A stretch of 64,000 nucleotides of DNA. Origin: Coliplasma sp964402515 (GTDB taxonomy: Bacteria; Bacillota; Clostridia; Oscillospirales; CAG-382). The stretch spans positions 1-64,000 of the forward strand of contig CAYOCM010000002.1 of NCBI GenBank assembly GCA_964402515.1, written 5' to 3'. Each line of letters opens with the position of its first letter. Position 1 is the stretch's first letter. The position numbers and the translations under genes are program-made. This document shows, in pieces, positions 16,211 to 23,304 of this stretch. The notes beneath the pieces are model-generated. The model was not told where the DNA came from. It was given only the letters and a program-made list of their open reading frames with translations, and ran no database searches.

Positions 16211-17468
16211 TTGCGGACTTGCCATAATAGGCGGAGGTCCCGCCGGTCTTGCCGCGGCGATAGCGGCTTATGACGAGGGCCTGCGCGACATAGTTATATT
16301 CGAGCGCGACAGCGAACCGGGCGGAATATTGGGCCAGTGCATACACAACGGTTTCGGACTTACCACCTTCGGTCTCGAACTTACCGGCCCCGAATATGCC
16401 GGCAGATATATAGCCGAAGCCGAAAAGAGAGACATAAAAATTCTTACCGACACCATGGTAATACAGCTCACGTCCGACCGCGTGATAACCGCCGTAAGCA
16501 AAAACGACGGCTATCTTGAATATAAGGCAAAAGCCATAGTGCTTGCCATGGGCTGCCGCGAAAGAGGCCGCGGCCCCATAAAACTTGCGGGCGACAGAGG
16601 CAGCGGAGTTTTTACCGCCGGATGCGCTCAGCGTTATATGAATATCGAGGGCTATATGGTGGGCAGACGCGCCGTCATACTCGGCAGCGGCGACATAGGG
16701 TTAATAATGGCGCGCCGTATGACGCTTGCGGGCGCAAAGGTTCTGGCTGTTGCCGAAATAATGCCGCATTCGTCGGGACTTTCGCGCAATATCGCACAGT
16801 GCCTTGACGATTTTGACATTCCTCTTTACCTTTCACACACAGTCACCGATGTCAAGGGCGACAGGCGCATCGAAAGCGTCACCATTTCGCAGGTCGACGA
16901 AAATATGCGTCCCATCAAAGGCACCGAAAAGACTTATGAATGCGACACCCTGCTGCTTTCGGTAGGTCTTGTGCCCGAAAACGAACTCAGCCGCATGGCC
17001 GGCGTGCCGATAGACCCCCGCACTAACGGCGCGGTGGTTTATCAGGATATGCAGACGGAATACGACGGCATTTTTGCCTGCGGCAACGTGTTGCACGTCC
17101 ACGACCTGGTCGACTTTGTCTCGGCCGAAAGCGCCAAAGCCGGTGCAAACGCCGCAAAATATATTATGAGCGGATGTCAAAACGCCGACAGAACGGATGC
17201 TTTGGATATCAAAAACGGCGACGGAATATCTTATACCGTTCCTCAAAAAGTGCTAAAGCAGGATGTATCAGACAAACTCACCGTGTTTTTCAGAGTCAGA
17301 CGCAAATACGATGCCGCGACTGTTGAGGTCATCTCAAACGGCGAGCGCATAGCCGCATTCAAGCGCAAATATCTTGCCCCGGGCGAGATGCAAAACATTG
17401 TCCTGCCCAAACAGCTGCTGGCAAAAGCAAGCGGCAATATAATTATTAATATTTCGGAGGTCGAATAA
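16203..17468 (+). CDS. FAD/NAD-dependent oxidoreductase, GlpB-like partner, 421 aa
   Basis: A pyridine-nucleotide disulfide-oxidoreductase-fold flavoprotein. The N-terminal FAD site is LAIIGGGPAGLAAAIAAY, the NAD site AVILGSGDIGLIMARRM is near the middle, and FACGNVLHVHDLVDFVSAES closes the FAD pocket. The last ~100 residues (from about YTVPQKVLKQ) form an additional beta domain. It overlaps the glpA-like gene by 8 bp and the next gene by 1 bp. It is expected to pass electrons between the dehydrogenase and NAD(H) or a quinone-like acceptor; which one is not visible. Confidence 0.85.
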   Translation: MIDCGLAIIGGGPAGLAAAIAAYDEGLRDIVIFERDSEPGGILGQCIHNGFGLTTFGLELTGPEYAGRYIAEAEKRDIKILTDTMVIQLTSDRVITAVSKNDGYLEYKAKAIVLAMGCRERGRGPIKLAGDRGSGVFTAGCAQRYMNIEGYMVGRRAVILGSGDIGLIMARRMTLAGAKVLAVAEIMPHSSGLSRNIAQCLDDFDIPLYLSHTVTDVKGDRRIESVTISQVDENMRPIKGTEKTYECDTLLLSVGLVPENELSRMAGVPIDPRTNGAVVYQDMQTEYDGIFACGNVLHVHDLVDFVSAESAKAGANAAKYIMSGCQNADRTDALDIKNGDGISYTVPQKVLKQDVSDKLTVFFRVRRKYDAATVEVISNGERIAAFKRKYLAPGEMQNIVLPKQLLAKASGNIIINISEVE

Positions 17469-17809
17469 TGAAGCAGCTTGTTTGCATAGGTTGCCCCCGA
17501 GGCTGCCGACTTGAAATAGACGAAAACACGCTTGAAGTCAAAGGCAATTTTTGCCCCACCGGCGCAGAATACGGCAAAAACGAGCTTGTTTCGCCTATGC
17601 GCACCGTCACCGCGACGGTTAACATAGAGGGCGGCATTCACGCGCGACTTGCCGTGCGCACCGACAAAGCCGTGCCCAAATCAAAAATGTTTGACGTTAT
17701 AACCGAGCTTAACAAATACACCGCTCATTCACCCGTTAAAATGGGCGACGTGCTTATCAAAAACGTCGCCGGCACCAAAGCGAATATCATAGCGTCAAGA
17801 GATATGTAA
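17468..17809 (+). CDS. DUF1667 iron-sulfur-type protein, 113 aa
   Basis: Small protein of DUF1667, almost always found behind the two flavoproteins upstream. Four N-terminal cysteines in CIGCPRGCRLEI and GNFCPTG could hold a metal cluster. Its role is unproven, but the constant association suggests the third subunit of the redox complex. The ATG overlaps the upstream stop (TAATG). A strong terminator follows at 17824. Confidence 0.88.
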   Translation: MKQLVCIGCPRGCRLEIDENTLEVKGNFCPTGAEYGKNELVSPMRTVTATVNIEGGIHARLAVRTDKAVPKSKMFDVITELNKYTAHSPVKMGDVLIKNVAGTKANIIASRDM

Positions 17810-17823
17810 ATAATCGCATATAC

Positions 17824-17859
17824 AAAAAATCAAGGTCAAATCAATGACCTTGATTTTTT
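17824..17859. terminator. Strong terminator ending the glpA-like operon
   Basis: A 15-bp perfect stem (17824-17838 with 17845-17859) including A- and T-tracts around a 6-nt loop; works in both directions and also closes the convergent pilin gene. Confidence 0.88.
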
Positions 17860-17908
17860 GTGTTATGGTGTATCAGACCAATTAAGGATGTTGTAAATAA
17901 TTAATCCA

Positions 17909-19990
17909 TTATTGAATCCAATCATATCCGCCTGAAATCTGCGAATGTTTTGTTATTAATTGCTCATGACTTCCGTTCATGACCGATGCCAAAGGACCTC
18001 GTTGGCAAATCGCATTTACGTTGTATATACAGAATTTGTTTTCAAACCTTGCATCGTCCGCTTTGATATAAGTCATAACGAACAAACCTTGCGCTTCATT
18101 AGTGGGCAGATCGCCAAACGAAGGAATATTCAAACTTCCGTTAGCAAACAATACTGTATTATAAAGAGCTATATTGGAGATAGAATCCTCATCATAATCG
18201 TCTTCGCTTGTTTTAATAGTTAGCATATATCCGTTTAAATCAAAATATAACTCATCTAATATACAAGGAGGGTACGGATAGTTACACTGTACACCGAACA
18301 TTTCAACAAACTCTTTTACACTAAGTTCAACATTTTGTGTAAGTCTGTAATAATAAGTTTTTTTATCGGTTTCATCATTTTCGACCTTGCTGGTTATATC
18401 ATATCCGCTGATCTTGATTATTTCTGCATCGTCGGGGATAGCACTGTAATGATGGCAATCGCCATTGGTGCAGAAGCCGTCGGCGCCGTGGTTATGAGCG
18501 GCTTTTATATCTTCTTTGCCCTCGTTGTAAGTGCAGTTTTTGCACTGTTGATATTGGTTATGACCGTCTTCGGTGCAGGTTGGTTCTTTTGCCTGAATAG
18601 TTTCTAAATCGTGACCTGCCTTAATAAGCACATAATCGGTATCTTTTTCTCCGCAAACCGAGCACTTGTGATATGTATTCCAACCGTCTTCGGTGCAAGA
18701 TTTAGCTTTCGCGTCAACTACAACCGACATATCATGTCCGGTAGCTTTTATGACCTCATAGCCTTTTACGGCACTGCAACGCGAGCATTTTTGATAATCT
18801 TTATAGCCGTTTACGGTGCAAGTTGCATCTTGACCTTTTTGATCTCGATAATCATGTCCGAGAACTTCGGTAGTTTTAAATTCTGTATGTCCGCATTTCT
18901 TGCAGTATTTGAACTGAACGCCCGGAGTTGTGCAGTTTGCCTCGGTAAGCTCTCGCCACTCGGAATAGCTCTCGTGTTTGCAGTTTTCGATAACCGTTTC
19001 ACCGGGAACCTCAATCTTAATAATTTCTTTTTCACCGGGAACTTCGACTATTACAGTTTCTTTATCGCCTTTTACTTTTTCAAAAGTCTGTTCAAAGAGT
19101 ACGCAGTCGCACAAAGTGCATTTCATGGTAACTTTGTAACGTGTTTCGTCTATATCGGTAGTTACAAACTCGCCTCCGATATGATCGTGATCGGGGTTAA
19201 GCATGTCACAGAAATAGCATTTGTTTTCTGAATTGTAAAGATGCTGGCTATAAAGCGCACCTTGGTCTTCGTCAATACCTACAACGTTTTCTTTTGCATC
19301 ATGGAACATAGTTCCCGCAGCGGCTATGACCTTGCCGCCGGTTTTGGTAAATGTTCTTACAAATCCGTAAACGGTGACGGTGCCGTCTTTAACGGCAAGA
19401 GCGCCACCGTAGGTGCGAACTCGGAGTTCCTTGTCTTTGGCGTCAACGGTCACATTGATCTGACTGTGTCCGGCGTCAAAATTGCGGTCGATAACAGTGA
19501 TTTCAGTGGCATCGCCGTTATAATAAATCGAATAGTTGTGCTCAAAACCGCTGACCTTATCATCGACATAATAAAAGTTAATGACAGATTCTTTTGCCGT
19601 TTGCTTTTGCTCGTCGGTTACGATATCTTCGGGAACATAATTAACGGTTTTGCCCTCGCCGTCTTCGGCATAGCAGAATACATCGTTAACGCTGTCCCAC
19701 AGGATATAGAATCCCTCGGTGGTCGGCTTGATAAGCGTTACGTCAAAGCCGTGCTCTTTAACGGCATGAACCGCGTCGTGCATAGTGTCGTGCTTGCCGT
19801 TTTCGGTCTTATCGAGCGCAAGAGCGGTATTAAGGTTGCGCACCAACTGCACGTCGGCACTTACGTTCGCCTTGTTAACAAGGTTTATAAACGTCGGGAT
19901 AAGTACCGCGGCAAGAATCGCTATGACCGCAATAACTATCACAAGTTCGACGACCGTAAAACCTTTTTTTGTCTTGATACTTGTTTTCAA
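17909..19990 (-). CDS. Giant type IV pilin-like protein with Cys/His repeat region, 693 aa
   Basis: A surface-filament-type protein far longer than ordinary pilins (about 150 aa). The class III leader KTKKG is followed by the pilin helix FTVVELVIVIAVIAIL with Glu at mature position 5. After a pilin-like N-terminal part come about four repeats of some 40 residues (about residues 338-495), each with the pattern Cys-Thr-x2-Gly-x3-Tyr-x2-Cys-x2-Cys and a following Gly-His-Asp. A C-terminal domain of about 170 residues is unrecognised. I chose TTG 19990, as GGAGG lies 8 nt before it; ATG 20005 would contain that site. No pilus assembly genes are nearby. Its promoter sits inside an apparently invertible segment. 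Confidence 0.85.
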   Translation of the reverse strand: MKTSIKTKKGFTVVELVIVIAVIAILAAVLIPTFINLVNKANVSADVQLVRNLNTALALDKTENGKHDTMHDAVHAVKEHGFDVTLIKPTTEGFYILWDSVNDVFCYAEDGEGKTVNYVPEDIVTDEQKQTAKESVINFYYVDDKVSGFEHNYSIYYNGDATEITVIDRNFDAGHSQINVTVDAKDKELRVRTYGGALAVKDGTVTVYGFVRTFTKTGGKVIAAAGTMFHDAKENVVGIDEDQGALYSQHLYNSENKCYFCDMLNPDHDHIGGEFVTTDIDETRYKVTMKCTLCDCVLFEQTFEKVKGDKETVIVEVPGEKEIIKIEVPGETVIENCKHESYSEWRELTEANCTTPGVQFKYCKKCGHTEFKTTEVLGHDYRDQKGQDATCTVNGYKDYQKCSRCSAVKGYEVIKATGHDMSVVVDAKAKSCTEDGWNTYHKCSVCGEKDTDYVLIKAGHDLETIQAKEPTCTEDGHNQYQQCKNCTYNEGKEDIKAAHNHGADGFCTNGDCHHYSAIPDDAEIIKISGYDITSKVENDETDKKTYYYRLTQNVELSVKEFVEMFGVQCNYPYPPCILDELYFDLNGYMLTIKTSEDDYDEDSISNIALYNTVLFANGSLNIPSFGDLPTNEAQGLFVMTYIKADDARFENKFCIYNVNAICQRGPLASVMNGSHEQLITKHSQISGGYDWIQ

Positions 19991-20024
19991 GTTTGTTTCC
20001 TCCATAACTTAAAAATGTGAATAT

Positions 20025-20051
20025 GTACGCCTAACAGTATATTAGGCGTAC
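20025..20051 (-). repeat. Inverted recombination-like site, proximal copy (27 bp)
   Basis: Perfect 10-bp inverted arms (20025-20034 and 20042-20051, GTACGCCTAA / TTAGGCGTAC) around an asymmetric 7-bp centre CAGTATA. It lies in the predicted 5' leader of the pilin gene mRNA. The distal copy at 20172-20198 is the same sequence in the opposite orientation. Confidence 0.85.
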
Positions 20052-20171
20052 GTTTATGGTGTCATAATAGCAGACAAAAAACATTTTGTCAATAGTTTTT
20101 ACAATAAAAAATGAACTTTTTTAACAAATAGGCCTTTATTGATACTTGTTATCGTTTAATTTTGGTGTTTT
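20052..20171. other. Apparently invertible promoter segment upstream of the pilin gene
   Basis: About 120 bp of very AT-rich DNA between the two inverted 27-bp sites. It holds one strong promoter, currently directed at the pilin gene. I found no convincing promoter on the other strand. Inversion between the flanking sites would point it at the tandem terminators at 20226-20298. No recombinase gene is present in the window. Confidence 0.6.
20064..20092 (-). promoter_or_regulatory. Sigma-A promoter of the pilin gene
   Basis: On the minus strand TTGACA (plus-strand 20087-20092), 17-nt spacer, TATTAT (20064-20069); start near 20057. The transcript would begin just outside the proximal 27-bp site and carry it as a hairpin in the leader. 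Confidence 0.85.
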
Positions 20172-20198
20172 TTACGCCTAATATACTGTTAGGCGTAC
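20172..20198 (+). repeat. Inverted recombination-like site, distal copy (27 bp)
   Basis: Matches the reverse complement of the proximal copy at 26 of 27 positions. Arms of 9 bp (20173-20181 and 20189-20197) flank the centre TATACTG, which is the complement-reversed centre of the other copy. Confidence 0.85.
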
Positions 20199-20225
20199 GT
20201 TTTTATATTAATATAACACGCACAT

Positions 20226-20262
20226 AAAAACGCCGATATGCTTTTTGCATACCGGCGTTTTT
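20226..20262. terminator. Terminator 1 of a tandem pair
   Basis: Stem of A-tract plus CGCCG-ATATGC against GCATAC-CGGCG plus T-tract, with one mismatch. It has five T on both strands, so it can stop the surface-protein operon (leftward) and any rightward transcript leaving the invertible segment. Confidence 0.82.
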
Positions 20263-20270
20263 AATTGTAT

Positions 20271-20298
20271 AAAAGGTCGTCACACGGACGACCTTTTT
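20271..20298. terminator. Terminator 2 of a tandem pair
   Basis: GGTCGTC (20275-20281) pairs with GACGACC (20287-20293) and is flanked by A4 and T5. It directly follows the stop of the small anchored protein gene. Confidence 0.82.
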
Positions 20299-20303
20299 AT
20301 ATT

Positions 20304-20642
20304 TTAATCGGGTATTGTTGTTACGGTAAACACCTTGTTTTGCGTATCATACGCTATTGCGGCGGTAAAACCGTCGTATTTTTGCGAATAATCGGCATAT
20401 TCGGGATTTGCTTTGATAAAACCGTCAAACATCTCGCCGTCGACACCGTCGTAATATGCGGTTACTCCGCCGTAAATGCCTTTGCTTATCTCGCGGCATT
20501 CACCCGGAAACTCGGGCAAGCCGTCGGGCAAGCTCGGTTTGGCAAGACCGTTGCTTATCAGCATAAGCACCGCTATTATCACAACAAGCGCCGCCGCTGC
20601 CGAAAGCAACCATACCAATTTGCGCTTATCTGCCGCACTCAT
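20304..20642 (-). CDS. Small membrane-anchored extracytoplasmic protein, 112 aa
   Basis: One N-terminal membrane segment (LVWLLSAAAALVVIIAVLML, about residues 9-30) and an external domain of about 75 residues with the segment FPGECREISKGIYGGVTAYY. Family not recognised. AGGAG lies 8 nt before ATG 20642, and the start overlaps the stop of the wall-protein gene upstream (ATGA), so the two are translationally coupled and probably work together at the surface. Confidence 0.75.
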   Translation of the reverse strand: MSAADKRKLVWLLSAAAALVVIIAVLMLISNGLAKPSLPDGLPEFPGECREISKGIYGGVTAYYDGVDGEMFDGFIKANPEYADYSQKYDGFTAAIAYDTQNKVFTVTTIPD

Positions 20643-23113
20643 CAATATTTCTCCTGTTTCCAGCGGATAAAGAACAGTACTCCGGCAGCGATAACCGCAA
20701 GAATTATTATAATTATCGCAACAACGAGACCGGGGTTTGAGGAACCGTTATCATCGGTGCCCGAAGCGTTTTGATCGATCTCAAACTGCGCCTCGATAGT
20801 GTGGTCTGCCGTTACGCGCTCAAACGTATAGCTGTATACCGACTGACCCGCAACATCGGATATTGCCGTGCCGTCTATAAGAATGCTCTTTATAACATAT
20901 CCTTCGTCGGCGACTATGCTGTATGTTGCCGAGCTGCCGGTGGTTACCGACTTGCTGCCCGCAGGGCTTATTTTGCCGCCGTCGGATGCGCTCGAAACTA
21001 TGGTATAGCGCAGTTCGAGGCTTTCGCAGAATGTGACGTATTCGTCATTGAAATAATATACGCATATCCAGCCTTCGTTGTCGACAACGGCCTGATTTGC
21101 GGCGGCCGAACCGTCTGCCTTTGTGGGCGATGCAAGCGCCGAGTCTTTAAGCACGAGATAATCAAGCGTTTTGCCCGCGTATATCGCGCCCATGTTATAA
21201 GACAGCGTGGTGCCGTCGGGCCATATCACATATGCGGGCATTTGAATGGCAGCATAGTCTATATTGCCCACGGTTTGAGAGATATAATCGATTATGGTGT
21301 CAAATCCGTCGCCCGAACCGTCTATTGCAACCGCAAGGTCGATGTTTTCGCCGCTTACGGTTGCCGACGAGCCCGCGGGTATAAATATTTTGATCTTATC
21401 GTTATAAAATACGCACGCCTTGCCGGTAGAAGCAAGCTTGTCGAATATTTCTTTTGAAACTTTGGTCTTTTGAGAAATATTAACGTATATCGTGTCGCGG
21501 CTCCAATCGACGTCGGTGACTTTGATGACATCGTCCGAGGGAGTGACAGTCGATTCTTGTTTTTTAAACGTAACGTGTATATTTGAATTTGAGGATATTC
21601 CGCTCATCGTATAAGAGTTGCCGCTGATGTTGACAGCAACTCCGCCGACGGTGACGGTGTCGACGATATATCCGGTGTCGGGCGCAAAAGTAAACCTGAT
21701 GCTTTCGCCCGAAAGCACGCTGTTTTCACCCGAGGGATTGATAGAGCCGTGCTCACCCGCCGTGGCATTGACGGTGAATACGGGAACGTCGGTTTGCATC
21801 GGTGTAAATTTGACCGCTATGCGCATATCGGCAGTGACCGCCGCTACGATATATTTGCCCTCTGAATTAAACGACTTTAAAACGCCGTCGATGCGGAACG
21901 TGTCAAGTTTATAGCCCAATGCGGGTTCGGCGGTTATCTCGAGCGCCGAATCTTTTGCAAACTGAGTGGGTGACGATATCTCGGTGCCGTTGATATAAAG
22001 TTTGCCGCCGCTCGAAACGCTGGGAGTGACGGTTATCGCCTGAGTAAATTCAACGTCGTATATAATGTCTTCGGTACCTATCTTAAGCGTAATGACATTA
22101 TCTACCACCTGCGATGTAAGGTCTTCGGCGCCGAAAACGACAGACTTAAACATCCAATAATTGCCTTTTTCGCTTGTGGGCTCAAACTTAAACGTTATGT
22201 TGCTGTCAGCGGGATAATATCCCGTGCCGGGCACGACCTTGCCCGAACCGATAACATTAAACGTTACCTGAACGCCTTTGACAAATTCGGCAACGATATT
22301 CATGGGCGACTCGCCCGTGGTGACCTTAAGTTTGCCGTCTTTGACATCTGCGGTGCGGTCGGTGCCGTCTACGGTGACCGATTTAAGCACATAGCCCTCG
22401 GCGGCGGCAAAAGTCAATTCGAGTTCGGTAAGGGGATAATAAGAACCCTCGGCGGGAGTAACTGTGCCCTGACCGTTTACGGTAACGTTTATGGGTTGCA
22501 TTTCTCCCATAGCAGTGGTTTCGACAGTGACCGTGTTGGTTTCGCCGACGGTGATTTCAAATTCGGTACCCGCGACATCGGCATCGTTGAATTTGATGCC
22601 GCCTATGCGCATTCCTTCATCGGCAAAAACCGCAATCTTTGCTTTTGTGCCGAGGTTGGCTCTTGCGACGGTGGTACCGTTGACGGTATAAGTAAATCCG
22701 CTGCCGACAAAAACTATGTCTCTGCCTACAGACGTGTCGTCTTTAAACCTGACCTCATAAGTGCGGTCGGCCATATCTTCGTCGGTGTATTCGTAGTTTG
22801 TTTTGCCGCTTACGCCCGGTATGCTTACGCCGCTGACTTTAAACGATTCTATCGACTTGTCGGTGTTTGATACCGCTTTTATGACCGCGGGAGTGCCTTT
22901 GGGTATCGTATAAACATTGTCAACTGGAGTGTATCCGTCGACAAACGCCGTGCCGCCCTCTCCGCATATAACGGTTATGCTGTAAGTTTGGTCTGCTTGC
23001 GATGATTCATCGGGTTGCGACGGATCTTCTTCGGCAAAAACGCATTGTGCCGCAAGCGCAAACATAAAAACTGCGGCAAGCATTATTGCGACCGATCTTT
23101 TAAATCTGTTCAT
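20642..23113 (-). CDS. Surface protein with multiple InlB-type/Flg_new_2-like beta repeats, 823 aa
   Basis: Signal peptide in residues 1-27 (ending FALAAQCVFAEE), then about seven repeats of 65-90 residues of the divergent InlB B-repeat type. Typical pieces are GQGTVTPAEGSYYPLTELEL, AGEHGSINPSGENSVLSGES and DGGKISPAGSKSVTTGSSAT, each followed by GY-V-x-SVTVDG-like strands. The C-terminus has one membrane helix (LVVAIIIIILAVIAAGVLFF) and a short basic tail, so it is membrane anchored rather than sortase linked. It is probably an adhesin or envelope scaffold. GGAGG precedes ATG 23113. It leads a two-gene operon. Confidence 0.85.
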   Translation of the reverse strand: MNRFKRSVAIMLAAVFMFALAAQCVFAEEDPSQPDESSQADQTYSITVICGEGGTAFVDGYTPVDNVYTIPKGTPAVIKAVSNTDKSIESFKVSGVSIPGVSGKTNYEYTDEDMADRTYEVRFKDDTSVGRDIVFVGSGFTYTVNGTTVARANLGTKAKIAVFADEGMRIGGIKFNDADVAGTEFEITVGETNTVTVETTAMGEMQPINVTVNGQGTVTPAEGSYYPLTELELTFAAAEGYVLKSVTVDGTDRTADVKDGKLKVTTGESPMNIVAEFVKGVQVTFNVIGSGKVVPGTGYYPADSNITFKFEPTSEKGNYWMFKSVVFGAEDLTSQVVDNVITLKIGTEDIIYDVEFTQAITVTPSVSSGGKLYINGTEISSPTQFAKDSALEITAEPALGYKLDTFRIDGVLKSFNSEGKYIVAAVTADMRIAVKFTPMQTDVPVFTVNATAGEHGSINPSGENSVLSGESIRFTFAPDTGYIVDTVTVGGVAVNISGNSYTMSGISSNSNIHVTFKKQESTVTPSDDVIKVTDVDWSRDTIYVNISQKTKVSKEIFDKLASTGKACVFYNDKIKIFIPAGSSATVSGENIDLAVAIDGSGDGFDTIIDYISQTVGNIDYAAIQMPAYVIWPDGTTLSYNMGAIYAGKTLDYLVLKDSALASPTKADGSAAANQAVVDNEGWICVYYFNDEYVTFCESLELRYTIVSSASDGGKISPAGSKSVTTGSSATYSIVADEGYVIKSILIDGTAISDVAGQSVYSYTFERVTADHTIEAQFEIDQNASGTDDNGSSNPGLVVAIIIIILAVIAAGVLFFIRWKQEKY

Positions 23114-23133
23114 ATAAACAACCTCCGTGGTAA

Positions 23134-23148
23134 TTGATTAACAATCAA
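23134..23148. repeat. Small palindrome in the surface-protein leader
   Basis: TTGATT-AAC-AATCAA, a perfect 6-3-6 inverted repeat lying between the surface-protein promoter and its start codon; a possible operator, nothing more can be said. Confidence 0.35.
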
Positions 23149-23162
23149 ATGATCTGTTTTGC

Positions 23163-23191
23163 TTGACTTGATGCAAAAATAGTGATATACT
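23163..23191 (+). promoter_or_regulatory. Sigma-A promoter of proS
   Basis: TTGACT at 23163-23168, 17-nt spacer, TATACT at 23186-23191. The leader to proS is about 107 nt; it lacks a T-box-like sequence. Confidence 0.82.
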
Positions 23192-23204
23192 TTTACATCA
23201 TCAT

Positions 23205-23233
23205 ATTATACACGGTTTTGACGGTTTTTGCAA
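23205..23233 (-). promoter_or_regulatory. Sigma-A promoter of the surface-protein operon
   Basis: On the minus strand TTGCAA (plus-strand 23228-23233), 17-nt spacer, TATAAT (23205-23210). It starts near 23198, so the divergent transcripts of proS and this operon overlap by a few bases at their starts. Confidence 0.82.
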
Positions 23234-23304
23234 TACCGTGCTTAACTTTTGATTATTTTTATTTTTTGGCATTAATTTTGACGCAAAGAAAGGAACTTTT
23301 TAAA

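Noticed and set aside
18611..20020. Long plus-strand open frames (up to about 260 codons) opposite the pilin gene
   Set aside because: They are antisense shadows of the pilin coding region with hydrophobic, Phe/Ile-rich composition, no ribosome sites and no family resemblance.
20025..20051. A dif or Xer site
   Set aside because: The arms bear no resemblance to the Firmicutes dif consensus, and two inverted copies would not serve chromosome resolution.
20025..20198. A small transposable element (MITE) with terminal inverted repeats
   Set aside because: No target-site duplication flanks the pair, the inside carries a working-looking promoter, and the repeats are themselves arm-spacer-arm sites. 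A recombination switch explains more of the structure.
23191..23304. T-box riboswitch in the proS leader
   Set aside because: The leader is only about 107 nt, and neither the T-box sequence nor a terminator/antiterminator pair is present. The same applies to leuS and glyS, which lie inside operons.
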